Origin: Desulfovibrio sp. G11 | Lineage (GTDB): Bacteria; Desulfobacterota; Desulfovibrionia; Desulfovibrionales; Desulfovibrionaceae | Assembly: GCF_900243745.1 (NCBI RefSeq) | Contig: NZ_LT984798.1 | Location: 3,256,501-3,320,500, forward strand | Direction: 5' to 3' | Length of the DNA: 64,000 nucleotides | Shown: one piece after another, positions 55,563 to 64,000 of the stretch | How positions within the stretch are numbered: position 1 is the first letter of the stretch | Layout of the letters: the number at the start of each line of letters is the position of its first letter | Made by a program: the position numbers and the translations under genes | The notes under the pieces: generated by a model | Told to the model about the DNA's origin: nothing | Seen by the model: the letters and a program-made list of their open reading frames with translations, nothing else | Database searches by the model: none

Positions 55563-56643
55563 GCGGTTTCAAGTTCAAAGTGCAACACCCAGTCCTTGGG
55601 TATTGGCGTCTTCTAAAAAAACTTCATAGGGTGTCTTAAACCCAAGGCATTTTCTAGGCCGCCAGTTCAAGCGGCACATTGCCGCTATGATCTCATCTTG
55701 CGTGACCGATGCCAAGCTTACCCCCTTGGGGAAGTATTGGCGTAGAAGGCCATTGGAGTTCTCGTTCAAGCCACGCTCCCACGAATGGTAGGGGTGCGCA
55801 AAAAATCCCTGAGCCTCGAGTGTAGCTGACACATCGGCATGGTAGCTGAACTCCTTGCCGTTATCATAGGTAATAGTCTGAACAAAGTCCTTAATGGGTG
55901 TCAAGAGTCCTTCAATGACCCGCCTTACTTCGCTGGCGCTTTTGTTGGGAGCCTTGCCAAACAGGAAAAGACGACTTTTACGCTCTGCAAGTGTCACCAA
56001 AACGGGGCCTCCTTTACTGCCTTCAACGGTATCAGCCTCCCAATCACCAAGGCGTGAGCGCTCGGCAACAATGGACGGGCGTATGTCTATGCTGATACGC
56101 CCCTTGATTTGACCTCGTCTGTCGGGTTTGCCATATCGTCGTTTGCGTTTGCGCTGGCAGCGCAAATGGCTGTGCAGCGTTCCTCCTCGTTTTTTGTCCG
56201 CCAGAATGTACTGGTAAATCCATTCATGACTGAGGGCAAAACCTTTGCGTTTGAGAACTCCAGAGATTTGCTCCGGACTGAAGTCCTGGTGCAGACACTG
56301 TTCAACATACGTCCATACCTCAAGGCCAATGCGCTTCTTCCCTTTACTGGTCTGCCTTTTCTGACTGCGCTTGTGTGCCTGCCTGTAGCGGTAGCCACGC
56401 GCCCCGGTATTTCGCGCAAGTTCGCGGCTTACAGTTGAGACGCTACGGCCTATCGCTTTGGCTATGGCCCTCAGTGACGTTCCACTTTTCACTGCCTGGC
56501 AGATGTAGTACCGTTCTTCCCTGGCAAGGTGTGCATAGCCCATACGCCCCTCAATCTTTGGTTGGATGGAGAGGCTAAAGTGCTATACCACCTTGCCTTT
56601 TCATTCAACCTTGAGGGTGTTGCACTTGCAAGTTGAATCCGCC
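55563..56643 (-). mobile_element. IS30-family insertion sequence, copy 2
   Basis: 1081 bp, same ends as copy 1 but inverted, with a 4-bp target repeat TATC on the plus strand (55559-55562 and 56644-56647). It lies inside the IS4 transposase gene. A few base differences from copy 1 were noticed. Confidence 0.93.
55575..56543 (-). CDS. IS30-family transposase (copy 2)
   Basis: A 322-residue transposase, the same as copy 1 except one visible substitution (LHSHLRCQ here, LHSRLRCQ in copy 1). All catalytic segments (GDWEADTVEG, ITYDNGKEF, the Glu-containing N-x3-G region) are intact. Confidence 0.96.
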   Translation of the reverse strand: MGYAHLAREERYYICQAVKSGTSLRAIAKAIGRSVSTVSRELARNTGARGYRYRQAHKRSQKRQTSKGKKRIGLEVWTYVEQCLHQDFSPEQISGVLKRKGFALSHEWIYQYILADKKRGGTLHSHLRCQRKRKRRYGKPDRRGQIKGRISIDIRPSIVAERSRLGDWEADTVEGSKGGPVLVTLAERKSRLFLFGKAPNKSASEVRRVIEGLLTPIKDFVQTITYDNGKEFSYHADVSATLEAQGFFAHPYHSWERGLNENSNGLLRQYFPKGVSLASVTQDEIIAAMCRLNWRPRKCLGFKTPYEVFLEDANTQGLGVAL

Positions 56644-57605
56644 TATCAGCAATTGTCTTGGCGGACAGGCGGAAATGGTTGGTCAAAAATTCGTACCGTT
56701 TGCCGGTTTTCGCATCGCGATAGCCGATTCTGCGTAGACGAGTGGTTTTTCCCCGGCTGCTCACGTCAATGATGTGATCGGACGTGACCCCGGTTTTCCG
56801 GTCTACGGCGCGGCGATCAACGAGCTTATAGGCAGCATTGCTCTTCAGTCGGGTTACGAAGAAAATGCCCTTCGCGGTCAACATGCGAAACCAGGAATAG
56901 CAGATATAGCCTTTATCGAAGGTGACGATGGAACCCTTTGGCAATGAAAGACTTTTGGCCATGCGGCTTTCGTGGGTTTTGGCATTGTTGATATCGAGAA
57001 AAGCGGGAATGTAGCCATCGTGGTCAAGCACGGTATTTACTTTCACGCCAGCCTTGTTCCGCCGGAACGACGCCCAGGGAAAGATGGACAGGCATAGGCT
57101 GATGGTGGTGGCGTCCATGCTGTACAGCTTGCACTTGAAGCGGAATTTGTGACGAGGCGCACGAAGATGGCACAGGCCATACATTTCAGCGAACAGGTCT
57201 TTGAAAAATTCCACAGGCCTTGAATTGTTGGCATCGGCAACCGTGGAACGCGCTACTGATTTCAAGCCGAGGTGATACAGCCGTCTCTTGGCCGCCTCCA
57301 AGGCGCGAAGCCCATCGCGTAAAGAGCGCCTTGCAGCGAGTTGGATAAAGGCCATGACGGTGAATTGCTCCTTGAATCCAAATTGGCGTGAAGAGCGGCC
57401 AGTTTTGTGCTTGCGTTCGAGTTTTTCAAAAACATGTCCCGGTATCAGGGATAGCAGTTGAGAGAAGAGTGTAGTATGATGGCTCAAGTCCAAAATCTCC
57501 TTGTGTGGCAAGTTGTTGTGGTAACTTCTTATACCACATACTGCTGAGATTTTGGACTTTTTTGTTACCCCTTAGCCGGACAGCAATGCCTGAAAATTTT
57601 TCTCT

Positions 57606-57649
57606 CGACAAGGTACAGAGCTTTCGACTGCTCAGTACCTTGTCGTTTT
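57606..57649 (+). terminator. Probable apbE terminator displaced by IS4
   Basis: Perfect 11-bp stem CGACAAGGTAC / GTACCTTGTCG with an 18-base loop, followed by TTTT. Removing the IS4 element and one target repeat places it about 80 bases after the apbE stop, so it probably ended the rnf cluster before the insertion. Confidence 0.7.
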
Positions 57650-57991
57650 ATGTCTGTAATGTGCTTTTGTAAATATCATTCAACAAATATGAAGAACTCA
57701 CCTCTTCAATTGTTGAACTCCATATTGATATAAATGTATGATAGTAGAGTACATAATCAATTTTTGTACAGCGCCAGTATAACGTTCAACGGCGCTCATG
57801 ATTTACGGTGCTGTCTTCATCGTGAACACCTGGGGTACGGTTGAAGCTGATCTACTTCTCCGTGGCAGCTGTCTGCCACGTAACCGTTAGAATAGTTTTA
57901 AAACAAAATTGTTCTATTTCCTGTGCTTGTCATACCTTGTGAAAAAGTCTAGAGTTTGGAGCCGATACATTATCATAGCACTGAGGCAAAT
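57650..57991. promoter_or_regulatory. AT-rich region upstream of the nuclease/ATPase pair
   Basis: About 340 bases with no supported gene. It is strongly AT-rich (57650-57760), and probably holds the promoter for the following two genes. No operator could be identified. Confidence 0.4.
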
Positions 57992-59302
57992 ATGGACATT
58001 GTACGTTATATTCACGCGGCCGATCTGCACCTGGATACGCCCTTTCGTGGCCTTTCGCGGGAAGCAGCCCAAGGGGGGCATCTGGCGCAACTACTGCACG
58101 ATGCCACTTTCAAGGCCCTGGAGCGCCTTTTTCGCTTGTGTGAAACAGAAAAACCCGACTTTCTTGTTTTGGCTGGCGATATCTATAACGAAGAAGATCA
58201 TAGTGTTAAAGCGCAATTACGTCTGCGCGACGGCTGCCTGCGCCTCAATGCAGCCGGGGTTCGCGTCTTTATTGCCCACGGCAATCATGATCCCCTAAAC
58301 TCCATGCTCGAGTCCATCCGCTGGCCCGATAACGTGACGATTTTCGGTCCGGAAGTTGAGCGGCACATCGTAGAAAAAAATGGAGTGCCTCTGGCCGTAG
58401 TGCACGGCATAAGCCACTCCAGAGCCCGCGAAGGCCGCAACCTTGCCCGCCTTTTCCGGCGCGATGCCACGCACAACTGCTTTCAGATTGGTGTACTACA
58501 CTGCACAGTCGAGGGTGAAAACAAAGCCGACCGCTACGCGCCCTGCTCGCTTGACGACCTTAAAAATACCGGCCTGGATGCCTGGGCGCTTGGACATGTA
58601 CATGAAAGGCGCACCCTGAGTCATGAACCGTTTATTGCCTACTGCGGTAATAGCCAGGGCCTGCATATCAATGAAACCGGTCCACGCGGCTGCCTGCTGG
58701 TCACGGCTCACCCATCCGACGTGTTGCCCGGCGCTGAAGAACAAGAGGCCGTTTCGTATGTCTGCCATGCAGATTTTGTGCGCCTTGGGCCGGTTCAATG
58801 GGCTGGTCTGGACCTTGACCTTGATGGCGTGGAGCATCTTGACCATGTGGAAAGCCGCCTTGTTCAATGCCTTGACCAGGCGGCGGAAGCGACCGAGCCA
58901 GGCTGCGAAGCCCTGCTTGCACGAATTCGGCTGCAGGGCCGCACCAACCTGGATGCCGCGCTGCGCGAAACAGGCAACCAGGAAGACATCCTGGAGCGCA
59001 TGGGACATCTCGCTTCCGGCACACCGGGCGTCTGGATCAAAGACCTGCATGTGAACACAAGTCCCCCTGTGGACAGCACCCAATACCTGCAGCGTGAAGA
59101 TCTGCTTGGCGAAACCCTGCGCCTGGCCCTTCGCATGAGCGAAAGCCATGAAGCCCTGCAGGCGGTGGGCGGACCAGCCCTGTCGCCGCTGTTCTGTCAT
59201 ACCCAGCTGCGGAAAATACTGGCTCAGCCGGATGATAGCCAGATGCAGGCCCTGCTGGAAGAAGCTCAACGACTTTGCATAGACCTTCTGGAGGTCCGCT
59301 GA
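57992..59302 (+). CDS. SbcD/YhaO-like DNA repair exonuclease (metallophosphoesterase)
   Basis: A 436-residue Mre11-type phosphoesterase. Motifs in order: YIHAADLHLDTPFRGL, VLAGDIYNEEDHSV, FIAHGNHDPLNSM, GVLHCTVEGE, and WALGHVHERR. A C-terminal ~170-residue region probably binds its ATPase partner. It resembles YhaO of Bacillus more than SbcD. GAGG lies seven bases before the ATG at 57992. Its stop overlaps the ATPase start (TGATG). Confidence 0.92.
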   Translation: MDIVRYIHAADLHLDTPFRGLSREAAQGGHLAQLLHDATFKALERLFRLCETEKPDFLVLAGDIYNEEDHSVKAQLRLRDGCLRLNAAGVRVFIAHGNHDPLNSMLESIRWPDNVTIFGPEVERHIVEKNGVPLAVVHGISHSRAREGRNLARLFRRDATHNCFQIGVLHCTVEGENKADRYAPCSLDDLKNTGLDAWALGHVHERRTLSHEPFIAYCGNSQGLHINETGPRGCLLVTAHPSDVLPGAEEQEAVSYVCHADFVRLGPVQWAGLDLDLDGVEHLDHVESRLVQCLDQAAEATEPGCEALLARIRLQGRTNLDAALRETGNQEDILERMGHLASGTPGVWIKDLHVNTSPPVDSTQYLQREDLLGETLRLALRMSESHEALQAVGGPALSPLFCHTQLRKILAQPDDSQMQALLEEAQRLCIDLLEVR

Positions 59303-62300
59303 TGTATATCCAGTCCTTCCACATGGACGGATTCGGCATTTTCTCCGACCTGACGGTTGAAGGTCTGGCTCCCGGACTTTCCATTTTTCTGGGAGAAAAC
59401 GAGGCCGGAAAATCCACCTGCCTCGAATTTCTACGCACCACGCTGGCGGGCTATCCCGCGCCCAACAGCAGAGAAGGCAAGCTGATCCCCGGTCCTTTAC
59501 GTGGCGGCAATGCGGGCGGCAGCCTTACCCTCAATGCGCACGAAGAAGGCATCCTTCGTCTCACGCGCCGCCCGGGCGGTTCCGGGGGACACGTTTCCCT
59601 CACAGACGGCCAAGGCAAACCTTTGGATGAAGACGTGCTGCGTCGTCTGCTTTCCGGCGTTAGCCGTGACGTATACCGCAATGTTTTCGGGTTCAGCCTT
59701 ACGGAACTGGAAAATATGGCTAATCTCACCGGCGAAAGCGTGCGCCACGCCCTTTATGGCGCCAGTTTCGGCCCCGGACTTCGCTCTCCGGGTGAAGCGC
59801 TGGCTATCCTGAAAAAACAGACGGACGAAATTTTCAAATCCGGCGGCAGCAAACCCCCTCTCAACCAGGCACTCAAGCAGCTCAACGAACTGCGCCAACG
59901 CATGGCCGAGCTGCGCCAGCAACAGGCGGGTTTTGATGCCCTTGCCGGTGACCTTGGCGAAAAGAAAGAAGAACTGGCCTCCATGCGCAGCCACAGGTCA
60001 CGGCTGGAAGAAGAACGTCGCCTGCTTGAGCGTCGCCTGGGCGTATGGTTGCAGTGGAATGAGTGGCGTATGGTCTGCGCAGCCCTTGAGCGGCTGGGAC
60101 CTATCAACACTTCATTTCCCGAAGACGGGCAGGCACGCCTGGCGCGTGCACAGGAAGCGCGCGAAAGCTGTGAACGGCATCTGGCCGCGCTTGCAGAAAA
60201 ACTTAATCTTTTGCATGAACGCCGCAACGCCATCCGACTGGATCAACCCCTTCTGGAGGCACTGCCTTCCCTGCGCCGCTTGGCTGAACGCAAAAGCGGA
60301 TTTCGTCATGCGCTGACAGCGTTGCCCGCTCAGAAAGAGCACTGCCGTCGCGCTGAAGAAGACCTCACGCGCGAACTGGCGCGCCTTGGTCCGGACTGGA
60401 CCTGCAATCGCATTCGCCAGACCGACCGCTCCCTTTTTGCTCGTGAGGATCTGGAGAAACAGGCGCGAGAAATGACGGCTGCCGCATCGGCCCGGCAAGC
60501 TGCCGTGGACAGTTTGAATCAGTGCAACCGTGAAATGGAAATTGCCGAACGTGAAGTGACTGCTGCGCAAGATGAACTTGCCCTTCTGCCGGCTCCTGTG
60601 GCCGCCCTGGACGATGAACAACGCGATGACCTGCGTCAGACACTGGCCCGGCAGGAGGAAATGCGCCGCCAGCTGCCCTCGCGCCAGCGTGCCCTGCAAG
60701 AAGCACGCACCATGTTTGTCAGAGCGTACGGCCCGTTGCGGCTTTCCGGCGGAGCGCACACTTCTCATACCCTGGACGACGAAACCGTTGCAGCGACCCT
60801 GGACACCCTGTTGGCCCAACAGGGTGAGGCGCTGGAACTCGCCGGCCGTGTCCAGGAAAAACTGGGGAATGCTGACGAAGCAGCCCAGGCGGTGCAACAG
60901 GCAGAAGAGCACCTTGCCGCTGGCAAGGCGCGTATGGAAGCACTGCGGGAAGAACAACGGGGCATTAATGGCCCCACACGCGAAGCACTTGATGCCCGTA
61001 CAGCGGCCCTGCGTTCATTGCGCGCCCTCTCTTCCGTCCTGGGTACGGAAAAACAACGGCTTGAGGAGCTTGAAGCAAGACTGGGCAATGAGCCGCCGGT
61101 CAAGCGCATCAAAAACCTGCCCCTCTTGCTACTCGGTCTGCTCTTTTTTTCAGCCGGAGCAGCCATGCTTCTGACCTACTGGCGTATGGGACTTACAAGC
61201 ATTGCCTTGGGCGAAGGCCTGGACGTGCCAGTCAACCTCTGGTCGGGGTATCTTGTGCTGCTCTGTGGCGTGGGTTTTCTTGCAGGCGGCTTGCCGCACA
61301 ATGGGCCGGAAGCCAGACGGCGCAAAAAAGAACTTGCTCAGCTGGTCAGCCGACGTGAAACCTGCGCTGGCCATGTGACAGAACTGGAAGAGCAGGCTCG
61401 CCAGCTCTGTCGCACAGCCCAGGTGCAAAATATGGATATGGTCACCCTGGAAGCCACGGAAGTATTGTTGGAACGAGAGCGCGAGCAATGCTTCCTTGAA
61501 GAACGCACCCGCAAAGACATGGATGCGCTCAAACGCTCCATTGATCTTGCTCGCACCGAGGTAAGCAGGCGCCAGGCCCAGTATCAGGAAGCGGAAAGCG
61601 TGGTGCAACAAACCCGTCGCCGCTGGCATGAGTTCATGCTTACTCTTGAGGTCGGCAATGTTCCCGCGCCAGAGGGGGCCACGGCTTTTTTCGCTAAAGT
61701 TGAATCCGCCCGTCTGGCGTACAGTGCTGTGGCTGCAGCACAGACTGAACTCAGGACGCTTGAGGAAGGTCTCGCTCATGCCGAAGAGCACATGCGGCGC
61801 TTCCCCGCTGTTGCCGAACGGCTGCCTGCCGGAGAGGACACGCCCGGAACATCGCAGGAATTGCCTGCAAGAGCAGATACGCCCAGCAATGCAACACCGT
61901 GCGGAACACTTTTTTCTGACATTCTTGCTGAAGTTGTGCGCCAGATACTGGAATCATGCCGGGAGGCCGATGCCGCACGGGAACGGCGCATCAAGGCCGA
62001 AGCTGCGTTGCAGAGTGCGGAAAGTGACCGACAGCGCGTCCTCATTCGCCAGACCGAAGCCATAACAGGGCTACGCAATGCCGAAGAACGGCTCGCTGCC
62101 GCACGCAGCCAGTGGTCACACTGCCTTGAAGGCTTGGGGCTTGGAGCGGAACTTGATCCGGAAACCGTCCGCGAGGCGTTCAAGTATATGGAAAATTGCC
62201 TGGCCGCAGAAGCAGACCTCGAGCGCGCCAAAATGGAACTGGCACAAAGCCATTCCGAACTGGCCGCATTGCGTGAACCTTTGTCCCTCACGCTCGACAG

Positions 62301-63366
62301 TCTGAACCGCTCGCCCCAGATTGACGCCGATGGTGGACCAGACTGGCTGCTCAGTCTTGATTCTTTACTTGAAGCAGCGGAAAATGCAGTCACAGCACGC
62401 ACACGCCGTCTGGCCATGGAACAGGAACTTGCCGCTCTTGATGATGAGGTTCGTGCCGCTCAGGTTGCTCTGGACACGGCTGTACATGCTGAGCGGGGCT
62501 TACTGGCCCTGGCAGGGGCGCAGGACGCCGAAGACTTTTTACGTCAGGCGGCGGCACACGAAGAGCAGCGCAAACTGGCCCAACGCAGGCTGGACCTTGA
62601 AGATGCTTTGCGCCTCGCGGCGGACAAATGCCCGCTTGAAGATTTTCTGCAACAATTTGAGAATGAAAATCGCGAAACCCAGGAAAACCGTTGCGCCGAA
62701 ATTACGGCGGAACTTGCCCAACTTCAGGAAAAAGAACAGGAACTGGCCGACCGAGTCAGCAGTTTACGCGCCAAGGTGGAAACCCTGTCGCATGATGACG
62801 AGCTGGCAAGGTTGCAGCAACAGGCTGCCACGCTTGAGGAAAGCATGCAACGCATGGCGTATGAATGGAGCCGTAGGGCGCTTGCCCGCGGTATTCTTGA
62901 GGCCGCTAAAAATACCTTTGAGCGCGAACGCCAGCCAGAGGTCATTCGCCTTGCATCGGAAATATTTGCGCGTATTACTGGGCGTAGATGGAAGGCCATC
63001 AATGCCTCTCTTGAGGACAAAACTTTAAGCATTCTGCCAGCTCAAGGCGAAGCACTTGCTCCTGAAAATCTCAGTAGAGGTGCGCGCGAGCAGGCATATC
63101 TGGCCCTGCGGCTGGCCTACATCAAAAACCATGCGGCCCATGCCACTCCCTTGCCTGTCATTATGGATGATGTGCTGGTCAACTTCGACCCACAGAGGGC
63201 CGAACGCACAGCCCGCGCTTTTGTAGACCTGACTACTGAAGGAAACGGCAAGGGACATCAGATACTTTACTTCACCTGCCAGCCTCATATGGTTGACCTG
63301 CTGCGCAAGGCAGACCCTGCTGCCGCGCTTTTTCATGTGGAACACGGAGATATCAGAGCAGCCTGA
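59302..63366 (+). CDS. YhaN-like SMC/Rad50-type ATPase with a central membrane segment
   Basis: A 1354-residue ABC ATPase. Walker A is FLGENEAGKSTCLEF (from residue 29), the signature LSRGAREQAYLALRL lies near 1257, and Walker B LPVIMDDVLVNFD near 1285. Long coiled-coil arms fill the middle. Around residues 604-670 two hydrophobic helices (LPLLLLGLLFFSAGAAMLL and LWSGYLVLLCGVGFLAGG) are inserted, as in Bacillus YhaN. With the upstream nuclease it should form an Mre11-Rad50-like DNA end-processing complex, probably tethered at the membrane. Confidence 0.93.
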   Translation: MYIQSFHMDGFGIFSDLTVEGLAPGLSIFLGENEAGKSTCLEFLRTTLAGYPAPNSREGKLIPGPLRGGNAGGSLTLNAHEEGILRLTRRPGGSGGHVSLTDGQGKPLDEDVLRRLLSGVSRDVYRNVFGFSLTELENMANLTGESVRHALYGASFGPGLRSPGEALAILKKQTDEIFKSGGSKPPLNQALKQLNELRQRMAELRQQQAGFDALAGDLGEKKEELASMRSHRSRLEEERRLLERRLGVWLQWNEWRMVCAALERLGPINTSFPEDGQARLARAQEARESCERHLAALAEKLNLLHERRNAIRLDQPLLEALPSLRRLAERKSGFRHALTALPAQKEHCRRAEEDLTRELARLGPDWTCNRIRQTDRSLFAREDLEKQAREMTAAASARQAAVDSLNQCNREMEIAEREVTAAQDELALLPAPVAALDDEQRDDLRQTLARQEEMRRQLPSRQRALQEARTMFVRAYGPLRLSGGAHTSHTLDDETVAATLDTLLAQQGEALELAGRVQEKLGNADEAAQAVQQAEEHLAAGKARMEALREEQRGINGPTREALDARTAALRSLRALSSVLGTEKQRLEELEARLGNEPPVKRIKNLPLLLLGLLFFSAGAAMLLTYWRMGLTSIALGEGLDVPVNLWSGYLVLLCGVGFLAGGLPHNGPEARRRKKELAQLVSRRETCAGHVTELEEQARQLCRTAQVQNMDMVTLEATEVLLEREREQCFLEERTRKDMDALKRSIDLARTEVSRRQAQYQEAESVVQQTRRRWHEFMLTLEVGNVPAPEGATAFFAKVESARLAYSAVAAAQTELRTLEEGLAHAEEHMRRFPAVAERLPAGEDTPGTSQELPARADTPSNATPCGTLFSDILAEVVRQILESCREADAARERRIKAEAALQSAESDRQRVLIRQTEAITGLRNAEERLAAARSQWSHCLEGLGLGAELDPETVREAFKYMENCLAAEADLERAKMELAQSHSELAALREPLSLTLDSLNRSPQIDADGGPDWLLSLDSLLEAAENAVTARTRRLAMEQELAALDDEVRAAQVALDTAVHAERGLLALAGAQDAEDFLRQAAAHEEQRKLAQRRLDLEDALRLAADKCPLEDFLQQFENENRETQENRCAEITAELAQLQEKEQELADRVSSLRAKVETLSHDDELARLQQQAATLEESMQRMAYEWSRRALARGILEAAKNTFERERQPEVIRLASEIFARITGRRWKAINASLEDKTLSILPAQGEALAPENLSRGAREQAYLALRLAYIKNHAAHATPLPVIMDDVLVNFDPQRAERTARAFVDLTTEGNGKGHQILYFTCQPHMVDLLRKADPAAALFHVEHGDIRAA

Positions 63367-63386
63367 CCTCACCTTTTACATTGCGC

Positions 63387-63433
63387 AAAACCAGAATGCC
63401 GTCGTCCTTTGTGGACGACGGCATTCTGGTTTT
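63387..63433 (+). terminator. Terminator after the YhaN-like gene
   Basis: Perfect 21-bp stem beginning AAAACCAGAATGCC and ending in its complement, with loop TTTGT and trailing TTTT, 20 bases past the stop. Confidence 0.93.
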
Positions 63434-63652
63434 GCTGCGTCAGAAACGGAATCCAGCCAGAACGTGCCTCCTTGCATTATAACGTACCGGCGCAGAACCA
63501 TACCTCCTTTACGTAGATATGCATTATTTGCTTTTAGCCGACCTGCCTGATTGTTCGCCGTAAAGTTTTTGAAAAAGAATTTCAATTCTATTGACATCAT
63601 TTTTCAACTATGCAAAGGTGCGCCAAGCAATCACGTACAGCGGAGGCAAAGT

Positions 63653-63803
63653 ATGGCTTATAATGGTGATTCTGCACCGGTTTCTGACGTTACCCACCGC
63701 TTCAGTCAAGATAATCTTCACATTTGCCTCAATGACCAGTTCGGCCCGCACCAGGCTGATGCTGTCATTGATCTTTTGCGCATCAATCATATGAACTGCA
63801 AAC
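63653..63803 (+). pseudogene. 5' end of an unknown gene, cut by an IS4-like element
   Basis: An ATG with GGAGG seven bases upstream opens a frame of about 50 codons (SDVTHRFSQDNLHICLNDQF, then GPHQADAVIDLLRINHMN). It runs straight into the end of an IS4-like element at 63804 and then stops after six foreign codons. The rest of the gene would lie beyond the element, outside the window. Family not recognised. Confidence 0.55.
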
Positions 63804-64000
63804 CAATGCTGTCCGGCTAAGCAACCATAGCTAATAGGCTGAGACTGTAAGAGTTTTGAGTTTTTGATCTTCGCGGTTTCAGGAGTTCTTCCAGGGAGTC
63901 TTTGCCGAACAAATTCACGCAAATGAGCTCGAATAATTGCTGCACCGACAGCTTAAGTTTGCTCAGGATTTTTTGGTACGCCATGAGCAAATACACTGTC
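63804..64000 (-). mobile_element. Diverged IS4-family element (partial, window end)
   Basis: Starts CAATGCTGTCCGG, the same terminal sequence as the IS4 copy at 55244 but with many internal differences, so it is a related rather than identical element. It continues past the window edge. Confidence 0.87.
63817..64000 (-). CDS. IS4-family transposase C terminus (partial)
   Basis: The minus strand encodes TVYLLMAYQKILSKLKLSVQ, then QLFELICVNLFGKDSLEELL, ending in LALLAMVA-like SLLAMVA and a stop at 63817. It is about three-quarters identical by eye to the same part of the IS4 transposase at 55257. The catalytic part is outside the window. Confidence 0.87.
   Translation of the reverse strand, partial: TVYLLMAYQKILSKLKLSVQQLFELICVNLFGKDSLEELLKPRRSKTQNSYSLSLLAMVA

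Larger units (their letters stand above)
55257..57511 (-). pseudogene. IS4-family transposase split by IS30
   Basis: The 5' part runs from 57511 to about 56648 and contains DDE-core segments (YSMDATTISLCLSIF with the first Asp; SIVTFDKGYICYSWF with the second). It stops at KTIAD, where IS30 enters. The 3' part, 55562 down to 55257, resumes at IYKERWQIEIFFREVKQNLH, the Y-(2)-R-(3)-E-(6)-K signature with the catalytic Glu. The GATA duplication lets the two parts be joined exactly. Without the insert it would be a full transposase of about 390 residues. Confidence 0.93.
55244..57588 (-). mobile_element. IS4-family element carrying an IS30 insertion
   Basis: The IS4 element is 1260 bp without the IS30 copy. 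Ends are CAATGTTGTCCGG and, read inward from the right, CATTGCTGTCCGG. It is flanked by a 9-bp direct repeat CCTGAAAAT (55235-55243 and 57589-57597). It lies just past apbE and now separates that gene from its likely terminator at 57606-57645. Confidence 0.92.

Noticed and set aside
60112-60957. Minus-strand frame of about 280 codons inside the YhaN-like gene
   Set aside because: Antisense shadow in a GC-rich coiled-coil gene; no start site or domain.

Overview
The window looks like the chromosome of a sulfate-reducing bacterium of the Desulfovibrionaceae, close to the Desulfovibrio desulfuricans group. Three things point there: a decaheme cytochrome c gene leading straight into rnfCDGEAB-apbE (the dhcA-rnf arrangement known from Desulfovibrio), a tmRNA encoding the tag ANNDYDYAYAA, and a split, ferredoxin-rich glutamate synthase. 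No tRNA, rRNA or CRISPR array was seen.

Layout. 1-5.4 kb is housekeeping: the mutS 3' end, a DUF1992 gene, an Smr-domain gene, the rimI-tpiA-secG run, a degenerate Nudix gene and suhB. An IS30 element (5832-6912) then splits a small reading frame. 7-13.8 kb holds a GAF-protein/mreB pair facing a translationally coupled run (unknown 572-aa protein, rsmE, rarA, plsC-like). 14-18 kb has a small membrane protein, a DUF1858/DUF438/hemerythrin/PAS gene broken by an IS1595 element, a cupin gene and a PNPOx-fold gene. 18.2-21.6 kb carries a MocR regulator and an alkylation-repair run (adaA-like, ogt, alkA). 21.8-26.4 kb has a nitroreductase and the three-gene glutamate synthase. 26.8-29.5 kb is one IS256-family element nested in another. 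29.6-34.6 kb has a LapG-like protease paired with a degenerate HD-GYP receptor, then gdhA. 34.9-37.6 kb is an IS21 element inside a truncated IS4 remnant, followed by ssrA. 38.4-47.7 kb has two small genes of unknown or doubtful role, an HD hydrolase, dnaE, a membrane phosphoesterase, a glycosyltransferase and a TPR-like protein. 47.9-55.2 kb is dhcA-rnfCDGEAB-apbE, followed by an IS4 element carrying a second IS30 copy. 58-63.4 kb is a nuclease/SMC-like ATPase pair (YhaO/YhaN type). The window ends in a gene cut by a diverged IS4 relative.

How it works together. The Rnf complex with its decaheme cytochrome would couple ferredoxin, NAD and periplasmic cytochrome pools to ion transport. Ferredoxin-type glutamate synthase and glutamate dehydrogenase cover nitrogen assimilation. 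AdaA/Ogt/AlkA repair alkylation damage. The LapG-like protease with a membrane receptor suggests signal-controlled release of a surface adhesin. Insertion sequences are dense, and target duplications allow several broken genes to be reconstructed base by base. No obviously new multi-gene defence or biosynthetic system was found; the protease/degenerate HD-GYP pair is the most interesting functional lead.
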